IMG/VR virus record: IMGVR_UViG_3300048927_000254 | Span: 1-28,142 of that record | Direction: 5' to 3' (one strand) | Length of the DNA stretch: 28,142 bases | Origin: a virus | Part shown: piece after piece, positions 14,541 to 24,200 of the stretch | Position numbering within the stretch: position 1 is the first letter of the stretch | Layout of the letters: the number at the start of each line of letters is the position of its first letter | The notes under the pieces: generated by a model | What the model saw: only the letters and a program-made list of their open reading frames with translations | The model's database searches: none | Told to the model about the DNA's origin: nothing | Made by a program: the position numbers and the translations under genes

Positions 14541-15605
14541 TTATTCCGCTGATTCAGGCTTAACGTCTTTAAAGGTGCCGATCTGGATGTTTTCAACCAG
14601 GCAGCCGCCGCGATAGTCTTCCACCACGAAATCCTCATTAATGGATTCGTAGTTTTCGATACGGTCACGCTTTGGCACTTCCTCAATGTGACGGCGGTGC
14701 GTGCCGTCCTGCCAGTAAATGGACAGGTTATCCAGGCGGGTGATCATGAACGCATTGGCAGGGAAGCCAGGTACGCGCACCGCCGGTAAGTTACCGATGC
14801 GCTTCTGGCTGATAATCATGTCCGCCGCCAGGCTTTCGGAATTCTCCTGCGCCTTGTTCACCAGCGGGAAATACTTGTCGGCCAGCAACTGACGGCCGCA
14901 GATCACCACCAGGCCGGTATCGTCCTGATAAATCGGGTCAACCATGTTGTTGGTGGCGTCCATCACCAGCGCGTCCAGGTTCTCAAAGTCGCCCCCGGCA
15001 CCGACGCGGACAGTGGCAGAAATCACCGCATCATCCTCACCGAGAATTTTGCTCATCACGCGCTCCGGCGCATTGTCGCGGTACTTTTGCAGCCAGCCCA
15101 CGTTCACGTCCTGCAACAGCGGGTATTTAGCGCGGTCTGAAGTGGCCGCACGCTTCACGCCGTTAAAGCCGATGGTGATGCGATCCAGTGCCTGACGTTT
15201 CACGATGGCGTCACGTAAACGCGCCTGGAAATCCTGGTAACGCGCCCACAAATCAAGCGTGGCGTAGCGGAAATGGAAATCGTAGTTCGTCTGGCGGCAC
15301 TCGTAGCCCTCAGCGGTCAGGGTGTTGAAATCAGCCGTCTGGCGTTCACCGGTGCCGCTGGTGTCTGCCGTGCTGGCAATAGAGCCAGACACGCCGACGC
15401 CAACCTTTTCACCCTTCATTTCATCCACCGGAATGATGTTAATCATCTGGAGGAAGGCGGAAGATTCCTGCACGCGGGTCATCAGCGTCTGCGTCACCGA
15501 CGGCTCTACGCTGAATTTTTTATTCAGGTCACCGGTGTCCACCGAGTTCAGCTCAGCAATGCGGGACAGGAAGGCGTTAAATTGAAAACGAGTTGTTTGT
15601 TTCAT
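14541..15605 (-). CDS. N: Major capsid protein gpN
   Basis: A 354-residue protein (P2 gpN has 357) with the HK97-type fold of the P2 family. The N-terminal MKQTTRFQFNAFLSRIAELN is the region removed by the gpO protease during maturation. Internal blocks such as YECRQTNYDFHFRYATLDLW and the C-terminal NEDFVVEDYRGGCLVENI are typical. The gene sits between O and M, as in P2. Confidence 0.96.
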   Translation of the reverse strand: MKQTTRFQFNAFLSRIAELNSVDTGDLNKKFSVEPSVTQTLMTRVQESSAFLQMINIIPVDEMKGEKVGVGVSGSIASTADTSGTGERQTADFNTLTAEGYECRQTNYDFHFRYATLDLWARYQDFQARLRDAIVKRQALDRITIGFNGVKRAATSDRAKYPLLQDVNVGWLQKYRDNAPERVMSKILGEDDAVISATVRVGAGGDFENLDALVMDATNNMVDPIYQDDTGLVVICGRQLLADKYFPLVNKAQENSESLAADMIISQKRIGNLPAVRVPGFPANAFMITRLDNLSIYWQDGTHRRHIEEVPKRDRIENYESINEDFVVEDYRGGCLVENIQIGTFKDVKPESAE

Positions 15606-15651
15606 GCGTTTTTATCCAAATTTGTTAACGGGTTAATCGCGAGCGTTGTGC

Positions 15652-16509
15652 TTAGCAGTCGGTGAAATGGGCTGCATCACCCTTGCCGCCGCCGCTGGAA
15701 ACAGGGCGCTGCGTGTAGCTTTGCGGGGCGGACTTCTCCAGCTTGCCTTTCAGCGTGCTGAACTGTTCGCGGTCATTTTTCGCGGTTTGTTCCAGCGCGT
15801 TCAGGCGTTCCGTCAGTGAGGTTTGCAGCGCAGACAGCTTTTCATCAGTGGCTTTCAGGCCGGTTTCAACGTGCTCCACCACCACTTCCACGGCGTCATG
15901 CACGTCTTTAAAGCGGGCATCATCCGAGGCGGATTTGCTGGAAAGCAGTTGTTTCACGCGGGAGAACAGCGATGGGGCAGCCGGTGCTTCTTCCACGAAC
16001 TCGAACGCCGTTTCTTCGGCGGCGGTAAAGAGGTTTCCGGCATCCTGTTTGCGGCCAGCCAGCGGGTTTTGCTGCGCCTTCGCGCTAAATTGCAGGTATT
16101 CGGTGCCAAGGCTGGCGGGGCTGTCGGTCACGGCCAGGCCGATCAGGTAGGCTTTGCCGGTATCGGAAAACGAGGGGTTAACTTCGATGGAGGTGTAAAC
16201 CTTCTGGCGGGCTTTCACCATTGAGACTAAATCCGGGGTCGGGTCGATATCGGCATAGAGTGCCAGCTTGCCTTTCAGTGCACCGTCAGCCATCTCTTCG
16301 GCGTAAACGCCGGTGACATCGCCGTACATACGAAACGCACTGTCAGGGAAATAACCCTTGATGTGCTCCATGTTGATGCGTGCGCCGTAGACCTTCGGGT
16401 CATAGGTCGCCGCCATCTGTTCAATCCACTCGCGGGTGATTTCGCGCCCGTCGGTGGTTGCGCCTTCGGTGCAGATACGAAAGCGCTTCGCTTTTGTTGC
16501 CATTGCCAT
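15652..16509 (-). CDS. O: Capsid scaffold and maturation protease gpO
   Basis: The start at 16509 gives 285 residues (P2 gpO 284), with GGAG seven bases upstream; 51 further open bases upstream are leader. The N-terminal serine protease domain has D20, H49 (in INMEHIKGY) and S107 (in VYTSIEV), matching the P2 D19/H48/S107 triad. After about residue 180 follow the scaffold region and a long coiled coil (DVHDAVEVVVEHVETG onward). The protein shapes the procapsid, then cleaves gpN, gpQ and itself. It is the first gene of the O-to-S operon, transcribed from the O promoter. Confidence 0.94.
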   Translation of the reverse strand: MAMATKAKRFRICTEGATTDGREITREWIEQMAATYDPKVYGARINMEHIKGYFPDSAFRMYGDVTGVYAEEMADGALKGKLALYADIDPTPDLVSMVKARQKVYTSIEVNPSFSDTGKAYLIGLAVTDSPASLGTEYLQFSAKAQQNPLAGRKQDAGNLFTAAEETAFEFVEEAPAAPSLFSRVKQLLSSKSASDDARFKDVHDAVEVVVEHVETGLKATDEKLSALQTSLTERLNALEQTAKNDREQFSTLKGKLEKSAPQSYTQRPVSSGGGKGDAAHFTDC

Positions 16510-16587
16510 TTTCTGACTCCAGTCGGTGTGTGCTTCTGAGAAATCTAAGTTTCCAGACACACGCCCGACACCGCCAGCCGATGCGGG

Positions 16588-16605
16588 TTGATGCTTGATG
16601 GCACA
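16588..16605. promoter_or_regulatory. Ogr/Delta-type activator box between the divergent O and P genes
   Basis: TTG, 12 bases, ACA within GGGTTGATG...GGCACAAC, nearly the same as the box before V. Toward O it puts the transcript start near 16541, with TAGATT at 16547-16542 as a plausible -10. The sequence is a dyad, so it could also serve P, for which I find no second box in the gap 16510-16652. P2 likewise has back-to-back O and P late promoters. Confidence 0.7.
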
Positions 16606-16652
16606 ACGTGGACAGCAGGAAAATCAGCAGGCCGCCCGTTAACGTGGCAGTC

Positions 16653-18419
16653 ATGAAAATGACAAACTCAACCATCATCAGCGACCCACGGCGACAGGCG
16701 GCTCTGCTTTACTGGCAGGGGTTTTCTGTCCGTCAGATTGCGGAACTGCTGACCCAAAAAATACCGACGGTGCAGAGCTGGAAAACCCGCGACGCGTGGG
16801 AGAACGCCGCGCCGATTACCCGTGTGGAATCCAGCCTGGAAGCGCGTTTAATTCAGCTCACCACCAAAGACGTCAAAGGGAATGCGGACTATAAGGAAAT
16901 GGAGGCGTTAGGCCGGTTAATGGAACGCCTGGCACGGGTGAACCGCTACAGCCAGAGCGGGAATGAGGTGGATTTAAATCCTAACGTTGCCAACCGTAAC
17001 AAAGGGGAGCGTAAGAAGCCGACAAAGAACTTTTTCAGCGACGAAGCCCTGGAAAAGCTGGAGGATATTTTTCTGGCTCAGTGCTTCCAGTATCAGCGTG
17101 TCTGGTATGACGCGGGGCTTAAGCACCGCATTCGCGACATCCTGAAATCCCGTCAGATTGGCGCAACGTTCTTCTTTGCACGGGAAGCGTTATTGCGCGC
17201 CCTGGCTACCGGTCATAACCAAATTTTTCTGTCAGCCAGTAAAACCCAGGCTTACGTGTTTCGTGAGTACATCATTCAGTTTGCCCGCCAGGTTGATGTC
17301 GAGCTGACCGGCGACCCGATTGTGATCGGCAACAACGGCGCAAAGCTGATTTTCTTAGGCACCAACTCCAACACCGCCCAAAGCCATAACGGCGACCTGT
17401 ACGTGGACGAAATCTTTTGGATACCCAACTTCCAGAAGCTGCGCAAGGTTGCCAGTGGCATGGCGTCCCAGGAACATCTGCGCACCACCTATTTCTCCAC
17501 GCCGTCGGCGCTGACGCACGGTGCGTACCCGTTCTGGTCAGGCGAACTGTTCAACAAGGGGCGGGAAAATCCGAACGACAGGATTGAACTGGATATCGGC
17601 CATCACGCCCTGGCAAAGGGTCGGCTTTGTGAGGATGGACAGTGGCGGCAAATCGTCACCATTGAGGATGCGTTAGCCGGTGGCTGCAACCTGTTCAACA
17701 TCGACACGCTGAAACAGGAAAACAGCGCCGAGGATTTCCGCAACCTGTTCATGTGTGAGTTTGTTGACGATCAGGCATCGGTGTTCCCGTTCGCCGAACT
17801 GCAACGCTGCATGGTGGAAAGCACGGAGGAATGGCAGGATTTCAGCCCGTTCGCCGTGCGTCCGTTTGGCTATCGCGCCGTCTGGATTGGTTACGACCCG
17901 TCGCACACCGGCGACAGCGCAGGCTGCGCCGTCGTGGCTCCGCCGCTGGTGGACGGGGGGAAATTCCGCGTACTGGAACGCCACCAGTGGAAAGGTATGG
18001 ATTTTTCCGCCCAGGCCAAAAGCATTGAGGAACTGACAAAACGCTACTGCGTGGAATACATCGGCGTGGACGCCACCGGCATCGGCCAGGGTGTTTTCCA
18101 GCTTGTCCGGCAGTTCTTCCCCGCCGCGATGGAAATCCGCTACAGCCCGGAAACGAAAACAAAAATGGTCCTGAAAGCGAAAGACACCATCACGTCAGGC
18201 CGCCTGGAATACGACACCAACCACAAAGATATCACCTCGTCATTCATGGCGATCCGCAAAACCATGACCGCCAGCGGCAGCCGTTCCACCTACGAGGCAA
18301 GCCGCAGCGAGGAGGCCAGTCACGCCGATGTCGCCTGGGCAATCATGCACGCCCTGCTTAACGAACCGCTGACCGCCGCGAACGGCGGCCAAAGCCCTAA
18401 CATCCTGGAGTTTTATTAA
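16653..18419 (+). CDS. P: Terminase large subunit gpP (ATPase and nuclease)
   Basis: 588 residues (P2 gpP 590). The motor that cuts at cos and pumps DNA into the procapsid. The N-terminal helix-turn-helix-like part (DPRRQAALLYWQGFSVRQIA) is followed by the ATPase with the variant Walker A KSRQIGAT (residues 165-172) and Walker B DLYVDE (D252, E253). The C-terminal RNase H-like nuclease has acidic residues D415 (GYDPSHTGD), D473 (GVDATGIG) and D559 (HADVAW). No good ribosome site fixes the start: ATG at 16653 and at 16659 are both plausible. It is divergent from O and followed one base later by Q. Confidence 0.94.
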   Translation: MKMTNSTIISDPRRQAALLYWQGFSVRQIAELLTQKIPTVQSWKTRDAWENAAPITRVESSLEARLIQLTTKDVKGNADYKEMEALGRLMERLARVNRYSQSGNEVDLNPNVANRNKGERKKPTKNFFSDEALEKLEDIFLAQCFQYQRVWYDAGLKHRIRDILKSRQIGATFFFAREALLRALATGHNQIFLSASKTQAYVFREYIIQFARQVDVELTGDPIVIGNNGAKLIFLGTNSNTAQSHNGDLYVDEIFWIPNFQKLRKVASGMASQEHLRTTYFSTPSALTHGAYPFWSGELFNKGRENPNDRIELDIGHHALAKGRLCEDGQWRQIVTIEDALAGGCNLFNIDTLKQENSAEDFRNLFMCEFVDDQASVFPFAELQRCMVESTEEWQDFSPFAVRPFGYRAVWIGYDPSHTGDSAGCAVVAPPLVDGGKFRVLERHQWKGMDFSAQAKSIEELTKRYCVEYIGVDATGIGQGVFQLVRQFFPAAMEIRYSPETKTKMVLKAKDTITSGRLEYDTNHKDITSSFMAIRKTMTASGSRSTYEASRSEEASHADVAWAIMHALLNEPLTAANGGQSPNILEFY

Positions 18420-18420
18420 T

Positions 18421-19452
18421 ATGAGTAAGCGCAAATTCCGCAAGGCGGCATCAACTACCGTCACAGCAACCGCACAGCCGACAGGCGGCGCGGAGGCGTT
18501 CAGCTTTGGCGACCCGACGCCGGTATTAGACCGCCGTGAAATCCTGGATTACATCGAATGCACGGGGAATGGCCAGTGGTATGAGCCGCCGGTCAGCTTT
18601 GACGGCCTGGCCCGTACGCTGCGGGCAGCGGTTCACCACAGTTCGTCGCTGTATGTGAAACGTAATATTCTGGCCTCGACCTTTGTCCCGCATCCGCTGC
18701 TGTCACAGCAGGAGTTCAGCCGCTTTGCACTGGATTATCTGGTATTCGGGAATGCGTTCTTAGAAGTGATCCGCAACCAGCTCGGCGACGCCGTGGTGAT
18801 GAAAACGGTGCCCGCCAAATATGCGCGGCGCGGCGTAGAGCCAGATACTTACTGGTTTGTGCAGCAATGGAAAGAGGCGCATCAGTTCGAACCGGGAAGC
18901 GTATTTCATCTGATTGAACCGGACATTAATCAGGAGCTGTACGGCCTGCCGGAATATCTCAGCGCCCTGAATTCTGCCTGGCTCAACGAGGCTGCCACGC
19001 TGTTCCGCCGCAAGTACTACCAGAACGGCGCACACGCTGGTTACATTCTGTATATGACGGACGCAGCGCAAAGCAGCTCGGACATCGACCAAATGCGTAA
19101 AGCGATGCGCGACACCAAAGGGCTGGGGAATTTCCGGAATCTGTTCATGTACGCACCCAACGGCAAACCGGACGGGATCAAGATTTTGCCGCTGAGCGAA
19201 GTTGCGACGAAAGACGATTTCTTTAATATCAAGAAAGCCAGCCAGAACGATTTGTTGTGCGCGCACCGCGTTCCACCGCAGATGATGGGGATTATTCCAG
19301 AGAACAGCGGCGGGTTCGGGGATTCGGTTAAGGCGTCTCAGGTATTTGTGCGTAATGAGCTAACGCCTTTGCAGGAGCGGTTTAAGGAGCTGAATGCGTG
19401 GTTTAGGGAAGAGGTGATTAGATTTACTTCTTATGAGCTCACATCTGACTAG
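18421..19452 (+). CDS. Q: Portal protein gpQ
   Basis: A 343-residue protein (P2 gpQ 344) that forms the dodecameric portal through which DNA enters and leaves. Blocks such as LDYLVFGNAFLEVIRNQLGD, YYQNGAHAGYILYMTDAAQ and NDLLCAHRVPPQMMGIIPEN are strongly P2-like. The final residues (EEVIRFTSYELTSD) and their AT-rich codons depart from the backbone style, suggesting that the exchange junction for the downstream cargo lies at the very 3' end. It is co-transcribed with P. Confidence 0.95.
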   Translation: MSKRKFRKAASTTVTATAQPTGGAEAFSFGDPTPVLDRREILDYIECTGNGQWYEPPVSFDGLARTLRAAVHHSSSLYVKRNILASTFVPHPLLSQQEFSRFALDYLVFGNAFLEVIRNQLGDAVVMKTVPAKYARRGVEPDTYWFVQQWKEAHQFEPGSVFHLIEPDINQELYGLPEYLSALNSAWLNEAATLFRRKYYQNGAHAGYILYMTDAAQSSSDIDQMRKAMRDTKGLGNFRNLFMYAPNGKPDGIKILPLSEVATKDDFFNIKKASQNDLLCAHRVPPQMMGIIPENSGGFGDSVKASQVFVRNELTPLQERFKELNAWFREEVIRFTSYELTSD

Positions 19453-19459
19453 GACAACT

Positions 19460-19490
19460 AAGCCCCGCGGTAAGGGGCTTATTATATCTT
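19460..19490. terminator. Terminator shared by portal and PIN genes
   Basis: AAGCCCC, a short loop, GGGGCTT, then ATTATATCTTTT on the plus strand; on the minus strand the stem is followed by a short A/T-mixed stretch. It lies between the converging Q and PIN genes and most clearly terminates P-Q. Confidence 0.75.
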
Positions 19491-19496
19491 TTACCT

Positions 19497-20561
19497 TTAG
19501 TATTCCCATGTAGTTTCTTCAACATTAAATTCAATACCCGCGCTGAGTCCTTTTATATATAAATTGAATTCATCATTGATTAAACCTTCCTCATCTATTT
19601 CAAAGGATAAATCTAATTCGACCGAAAATTCTTTTTCTTCCTCTTCTTCGTTACGGGTAGATTCAAAAGTATAAAGAACTCCATCTTCTTTGTCATAATG
19701 GCCAGTTTCTGTATTAGGACCAGTTGCTTCTACGCGGAATTGCACAGTTACATCAAAAGTAATTTGACAGCTTTCATCATCTAAATGAATTATTTTTGGT
19801 TCAAAATCCTCGATCTCAATAACTTCAAAACTATCTACCTCAGAGTCATCCCACGTAGAGACGTTATAGCCTTCCGCGGTTTGTAGTTTTTCTTTTATCC
19901 TCTGGATAATATCATCTTTTTTGCGTTCTAAAAATTGTTCGATGAATTGAGCTCTTTGGTTATCATGCTTATTGTAAATGTCGAGCAATGCACTCAATGT
20001 TTCTACATTTACAAAGCCATCATTAGTTTCACAGAAACTTTTGTGGTCTGGGTCTTCTGAAACCACATAAACCTTCTCATTAACTCTTAAAGCTGAACGT
20101 ATTGCTAAAAGAGTGAATGCATCTCGAAACTCGTTAGGTTTCCTCGCACTAAATGGGCTGGTTTGATCAAAGTACATATCAATAACTTCATTAAGGTTTA
20201 CTTTTGCCATATCTACTACGGTAGCTTTAGATGTCTCAAGAAAATCACTAAATGCGGTTAGGGCTTTTGTCTCAATGTCATCTTCATTGATTTCGACGAA
20301 AAGATTTCTTATATTGTCATCATCATACTCTTTAAGAACAGCCGCTTTGCGTCTGAAATTCTTAATTCCTTTTAACGCTTCTTTGATCTGCTCAATAATT
20401 TTTCGTTTAACTTCTTTCACAACAATTGTGCTTGTAATATGCCTGAACTCACTGGTTTCACACAACTCTTCAAATGATTTTATCGTTCTTGAATTGAAAT
20501 CTAGATTTGCCTTTACAAAAAATTCAGTGTCGATAAAAACATTACGAGTAATTAGCGGCAT
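19497..20561 (-). CDS. PIN-domain (DUF4935-like) protein, candidate defence ribonuclease
   Basis: 354 residues. Residues 1-200 resemble a PIN nuclease: NVFIDTEFF supplies D11, VVKEV E50, EFRDAF D147, and VVSEDPD D170/D172, a spacing and set of acidic residues typical of PIN metal sites. Residues about 205-235 are a charged helical linker; residues about 240-354 form an acidic beta-rich domain with NEEEEEKEF. PIN proteins usually cut RNA; DUF4935-type members are often annotated in accessory islands, but I know of no fixed role. AAGGAG lies seven bases before the ATG. It is very AT-rich compared with Q. There is no antitoxin-like partner gene adjacent, so a classical VapBC pair is unlikely. 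Confidence 0.7.
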   Translation of the reverse strand: MPLITRNVFIDTEFFVKANLDFNSRTIKSFEELCETSEFRHITSTIVVKEVKRKIIEQIKEALKGIKNFRRKAAVLKEYDDDNIRNLFVEINEDDIETKALTAFSDFLETSKATVVDMAKVNLNEVIDMYFDQTSPFSARKPNEFRDAFTLLAIRSALRVNEKVYVVSEDPDHKSFCETNDGFVNVETLSALLDIYNKHDNQRAQFIEQFLERKKDDIIQRIKEKLQTAEGYNVSTWDDSEVDSFEVIEIEDFEPKIIHLDDESCQITFDVTVQFRVEATGPNTETGHYDKEDGVLYTFESTRNEEEEEKEFSVELDLSFEIDEEGLINDEFNLYIKGLSAGIEFNVEETTWEY

Positions 20562-20579
20562 TTCTCAACTCCTTTTTGT

Positions 20580-20608
20580 TTATTAAAAATACTCTCGCAC
20601 TTTCACAA
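20580..20608 (-). promoter_or_regulatory. Possible sigma-70 promoter of the PIN gene
   Basis: Minus strand: TTGTGA, 17 bases, TAATAA. Spacing is ideal and both hexamers are near consensus. The transcript would start around 20573, giving a leader of about a dozen bases that contains the ribosome site. It would allow expression in the lysogen independent of the late activator. Confidence 0.4.
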
Positions 20609-20639
20609 AAAAATGTCGACAGTTACTTGTGTGACCCCT

Positions 20640-20720
20640 ATCTAAAAAATTTCCAACGGCCGCTTCGCGGTGATGCTCCGCACCTCGGCGCGCGCAATGT
20701 TACCCGCCTACCCTCAGGTG
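20640..20720 (-). other. Candidate cos (packaging) site
   Basis: A GC-rich island between two AT-rich cargo genes. Read on the minus strand from 20716 it begins GGGTAGGCGGGTAACATTGC and continues GCGCGCC. From memory, the P2 left end begins GGCGAGGCGGGGAAAGCACT and continues GCGCGC, in the same orientation relative to the 3' end of Q. The two agree at most positions with a two-base gap. Position also fits: cos lies between Q and the tin/old/A side in P2-like phages. The exact nick positions cannot be set from this. Confidence 0.45.
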
Positions 20721-21231
20721 ACTTACTTCACTGTTTTTAATGCACGGTTCAGTAAAATCCAAAGCGTGGGCGAAGGGGTTTGAAGGCTTTTTTGGTCTTT
20801 TGTGATCATGCAAAACCACGCAAGTGCTCCATGCGCAGACCTGCCAAGGTCGTCCAATCCGGATTTGAGAATATTGTGAATAAAGTTGGGTAATGCAGGA
20901 CTTGCACATGATGCTAGTCTTATTATATCTAGTCGCTTAAATGTGATTGAAAACTACCTAACTATTATTATTTTAAAAATCATAACAGGATGTTCTGAAC
21001 ATTATCATATGCCAAATTATATATTCATGCACTCATGTATTCTAATAATGTTAGATGATAATCCCATCACCCATACATTATAGACTTGCAGGAGAAGGAC
21101 ACATAAGTTATACGTACCTTTGTAATGTGATTAAAACTATATAAGAATAATATTACGCTGCAAAATATTTCCCAAAACATTAATACCGATATGTTACTGA
21201 TAAGATACTAATAATCACGATAAGGAACGTT
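20721..21231. other. Non-coding stretch from the cos candidate to the NACHT gene
   Basis: The first half (to about 20880) has backbone-like composition and no convincing gene; it may hold the rest of the packaging site. The second half is AT-rich leader of the NACHT gene, with A/T hexamers such as GATACT at 21204-21209 that could be a -10 element, and AAGGA just before the ATG at 21232. Short open frames here lack ribosome sites. Confidence 0.4.
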
Positions 21232-24200
21232 ATGGCCGACTCATATGATTTGACACAGCTGGATACTCATACATTTGAACACTTAGTGAATTTCTTAGCA
21301 TTGAAAGTACTAGGGAATGGGGTTACAGGTTTTGCTGCCGGTGCTGATGGCGGGAGGGATGGCTACCTTGTGGGTAAAGCATGCTACCCAACACCAAAAG
21401 AAAACTGGGAAGGTACATGGTATCTCCAGTCAAAGTTTCATAAACCAAACCTGTCTAAAAATCCTCAAACTTGGCTATTACAACAGATCAAAGATGAAAT
21501 AGCTGAGTTTGAAAATTCAGAAGATAGAAATTTACCTGATAATTGGATTATTGCTACTAATATTGAACCTACAGGAAAACCACAAACGGGTTCATTTGAT
21601 AAAATCCATGATTTAGTAAAAAAGAAATTCGGAGATAAAATAAAAATTGATATATGGGGAGGTAGACGAATCCTCGACTTTCTTGCACATGATGAAGATG
21701 CCTCAAGATACTATGGCCATTTCATAACCCCAGGTCATGTAATTTCAGCTCTTTATGATAATTTAAAAAATAAAAGCAGAGAAATAAAATACATAATAGA
21801 TCATTTAATTATTAGTCAATTTAATGAGCTTATTTATACCAAACTTGAACAAGCAGGCTCAGGAAGCGATCAACGCCCCAAGATTTACGAGCTTTATGAA
21901 GACTTACCAGTAAGTTTTGACGGAGTTTTAGATAATCCATTTATTATGAAATCTTTAGTCTCCTCCTCATGCAATGTTCATAAAGCATCAGCATGGGAAG
22001 AGTTTGGAGACGGATGGAGAGTCTGGTCAAAAATACCATCAAGAGCAAGAACTATTCTTTTGAAAGGTGGCCCAGGACAAGGAAAGTCGACTGCTGGTCA
22101 GTATTTTTCACAGATTCAGAAGGCTGCTTTTATCCTTTCAGGAAAAGGTCCTAAAGTTACACCACAAATAAAGTCATTGGCAACAGAGTTAAAAAAACAC
22201 GCAGAATTGAAAGGTTATTGGCCTAGCCTGCCTCGAGTGCCGGTATTTATTGAGTTAAAAGATTATGCAAATTGGTATAATACTAAATTGGAAAGTGATT
22301 CTAAAAGCATAACCGCGTTTATATGTGATAAAATATACATCAGAACAACTAAAAAAATGACCACGGAAATGTTTGAGGAATCGCTAAGGCTGTTTTCATG
22401 GTTTATTAATTTTGACGGTCTGGATGAAGTGCCAAATGATTTGAAAGATACAGTTGCTGAAGAGATTATTTTATTTACCAACGAAGTATGTCCTTATTTG
22501 GATGCTGATGTTTTAATTCTTTGCACAACACGACCGCAGGGTTATTCTGGTCAATTCGAAAATTTAGATGCTGCAGTAGTTGTTCTCGATCCTTTACCGC
22601 CTGAAATAGCTTTATCGTGCGCATCATCTGTAGTTACATTTAGCAGAGATAAAGACGAAGGTTTACAATTTGTTGAAGTTTTAAAATCAGCAATGGAATC
22701 TGAGCAGGTTCGTGAATTGATGACAACCCCACTTCAGTCTCATATAATGGCTGTAGTTGTTCGTGATGGTGGTCGGCCACCGGAAAGAAGATGGGAGCTG
22801 TTTAATAACTTTTATCATGTTATGAAGAGGAGAGAAAGTTTAAAAAACTTCCCTGATAAAAAAATATCCCAACTTCTTAGAGAAAATGACGTTTTGTTAA
22901 AGTCTATTCATGACCGTCTGGGTGTTTCACTTCATACTAAGGCTGAAAAAAGCAATGGTGCTGAAGCCACTTTGGATAAAACTGAGTTCAAAATACTAGC
23001 TGAAAAAACCACAAAATTATTACTAGACGGCGATATTAATGCGGTGGTGAAAACTCTAATGGAGGCAACGACAGATAGATTAGTCTTTGTTAATACACCT
23101 GAAAGTAGCTCTACAGTAAGATTTGATATTAGACAGTTACAAGAGTTTTTTGCTGCTGAGTTTATTTATTCTGCAGTTACTTCCAAAGAGTTACATGACC
23201 GCCTTACGCTAATAGGTGCGGACTCTCATTGGAGGGAGGTTGTTCACTTTATACTGAGTGCTTTAACTTATAATAAAAGAGTCGCTGAGTTGGCGATCAC
23301 GATTGATATTTTATCGAATTTAGATAGTCACCCAAATCATAAAATTAAGCAGTTTAAGAAAAGAAGCGCTACAGGAGCACTTCTAGCCTTACGCTTGCTT
23401 ACGGAAGGTGTTTTGGAACAAGATCGACAGGTAAGGCTACAATTCGTAAAAGTATTTCAGCCATTGTGGGGGACACTTGACTATCAAATAATTTACAGAG
23501 TTTTGGCGGTAAATCATAATCAATCGAAAAGTTGGCTAGTTTCTGTAATGTCAGAAGCTGTTATGGAACTTGACTATAGTGAGAACATCACTAGTGGTTA
23601 CCTTTTAACCTTTATGCTTACAGAACAACATCCTCGTTTTGAAGAAGTTAAAAATAAAATCATTACAGCGCCAAAGTACTATCTAAATACGATACTCGCA
23701 ATGAGTGCTATTAAAAATTACTACTTGCCTGGAATAAATGAGTCGAAAGCTCAAAAATGGTTCATTTGTGAGCTGGTTAATATACTTATGTCTTCAGATT
23801 CACTCGATATTGTTACTTGTAATAATGCTTTAAATGTTTTGAGGCAAGAAAAGAGTTCTCTAATCCAATATTTAGATAGTGAAGGGGGTTCATCGAATGA
23901 ATTAGACTTGTTACTTTATTTAGTTAGAATTAATGATAAGCCAATAAAAACTAAAAATCCCCAAGAAAACAAAATTTCTTATTGTTTTGGTGACATAGTT
24001 TATCATGATCACTCTTGGGTCACAGATACGATACCTAGTGGTTTGTCAGTTTTAAAAACGAGCGACGTTAAGAATTCAATTTTGCTAGAGATGATCAAGC
24101 TGATTATTATTTTTTCTAAGAAAAGAGATATGGATTCATTACTTTTGTTTATTGAAAAATTTGAAAGTGTTGGGTTAAACTCATTAGGGATTCCATCAGA

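Noticed and set aside
14528-14686. Upstream extension of gene M into the end of N
   Set aside because: It overlaps N, is not gpM-like, and a ribosome site sits just before 14527.
16608-16652. GTG extension of the terminase P start
   Set aside because: It overlaps the Ogr box region and adds residues not found in gpP.
20700-20909. 69-codon minus-strand open frame over the cos candidate
   Set aside because: No convincing ribosome site, and the sequence composition fits a non-coding end region.
20886-21083. 65-codon plus-strand open frame upstream of the NACHT gene
   Set aside because: No ribosome site, AT-rich biased composition and no recognisable features.
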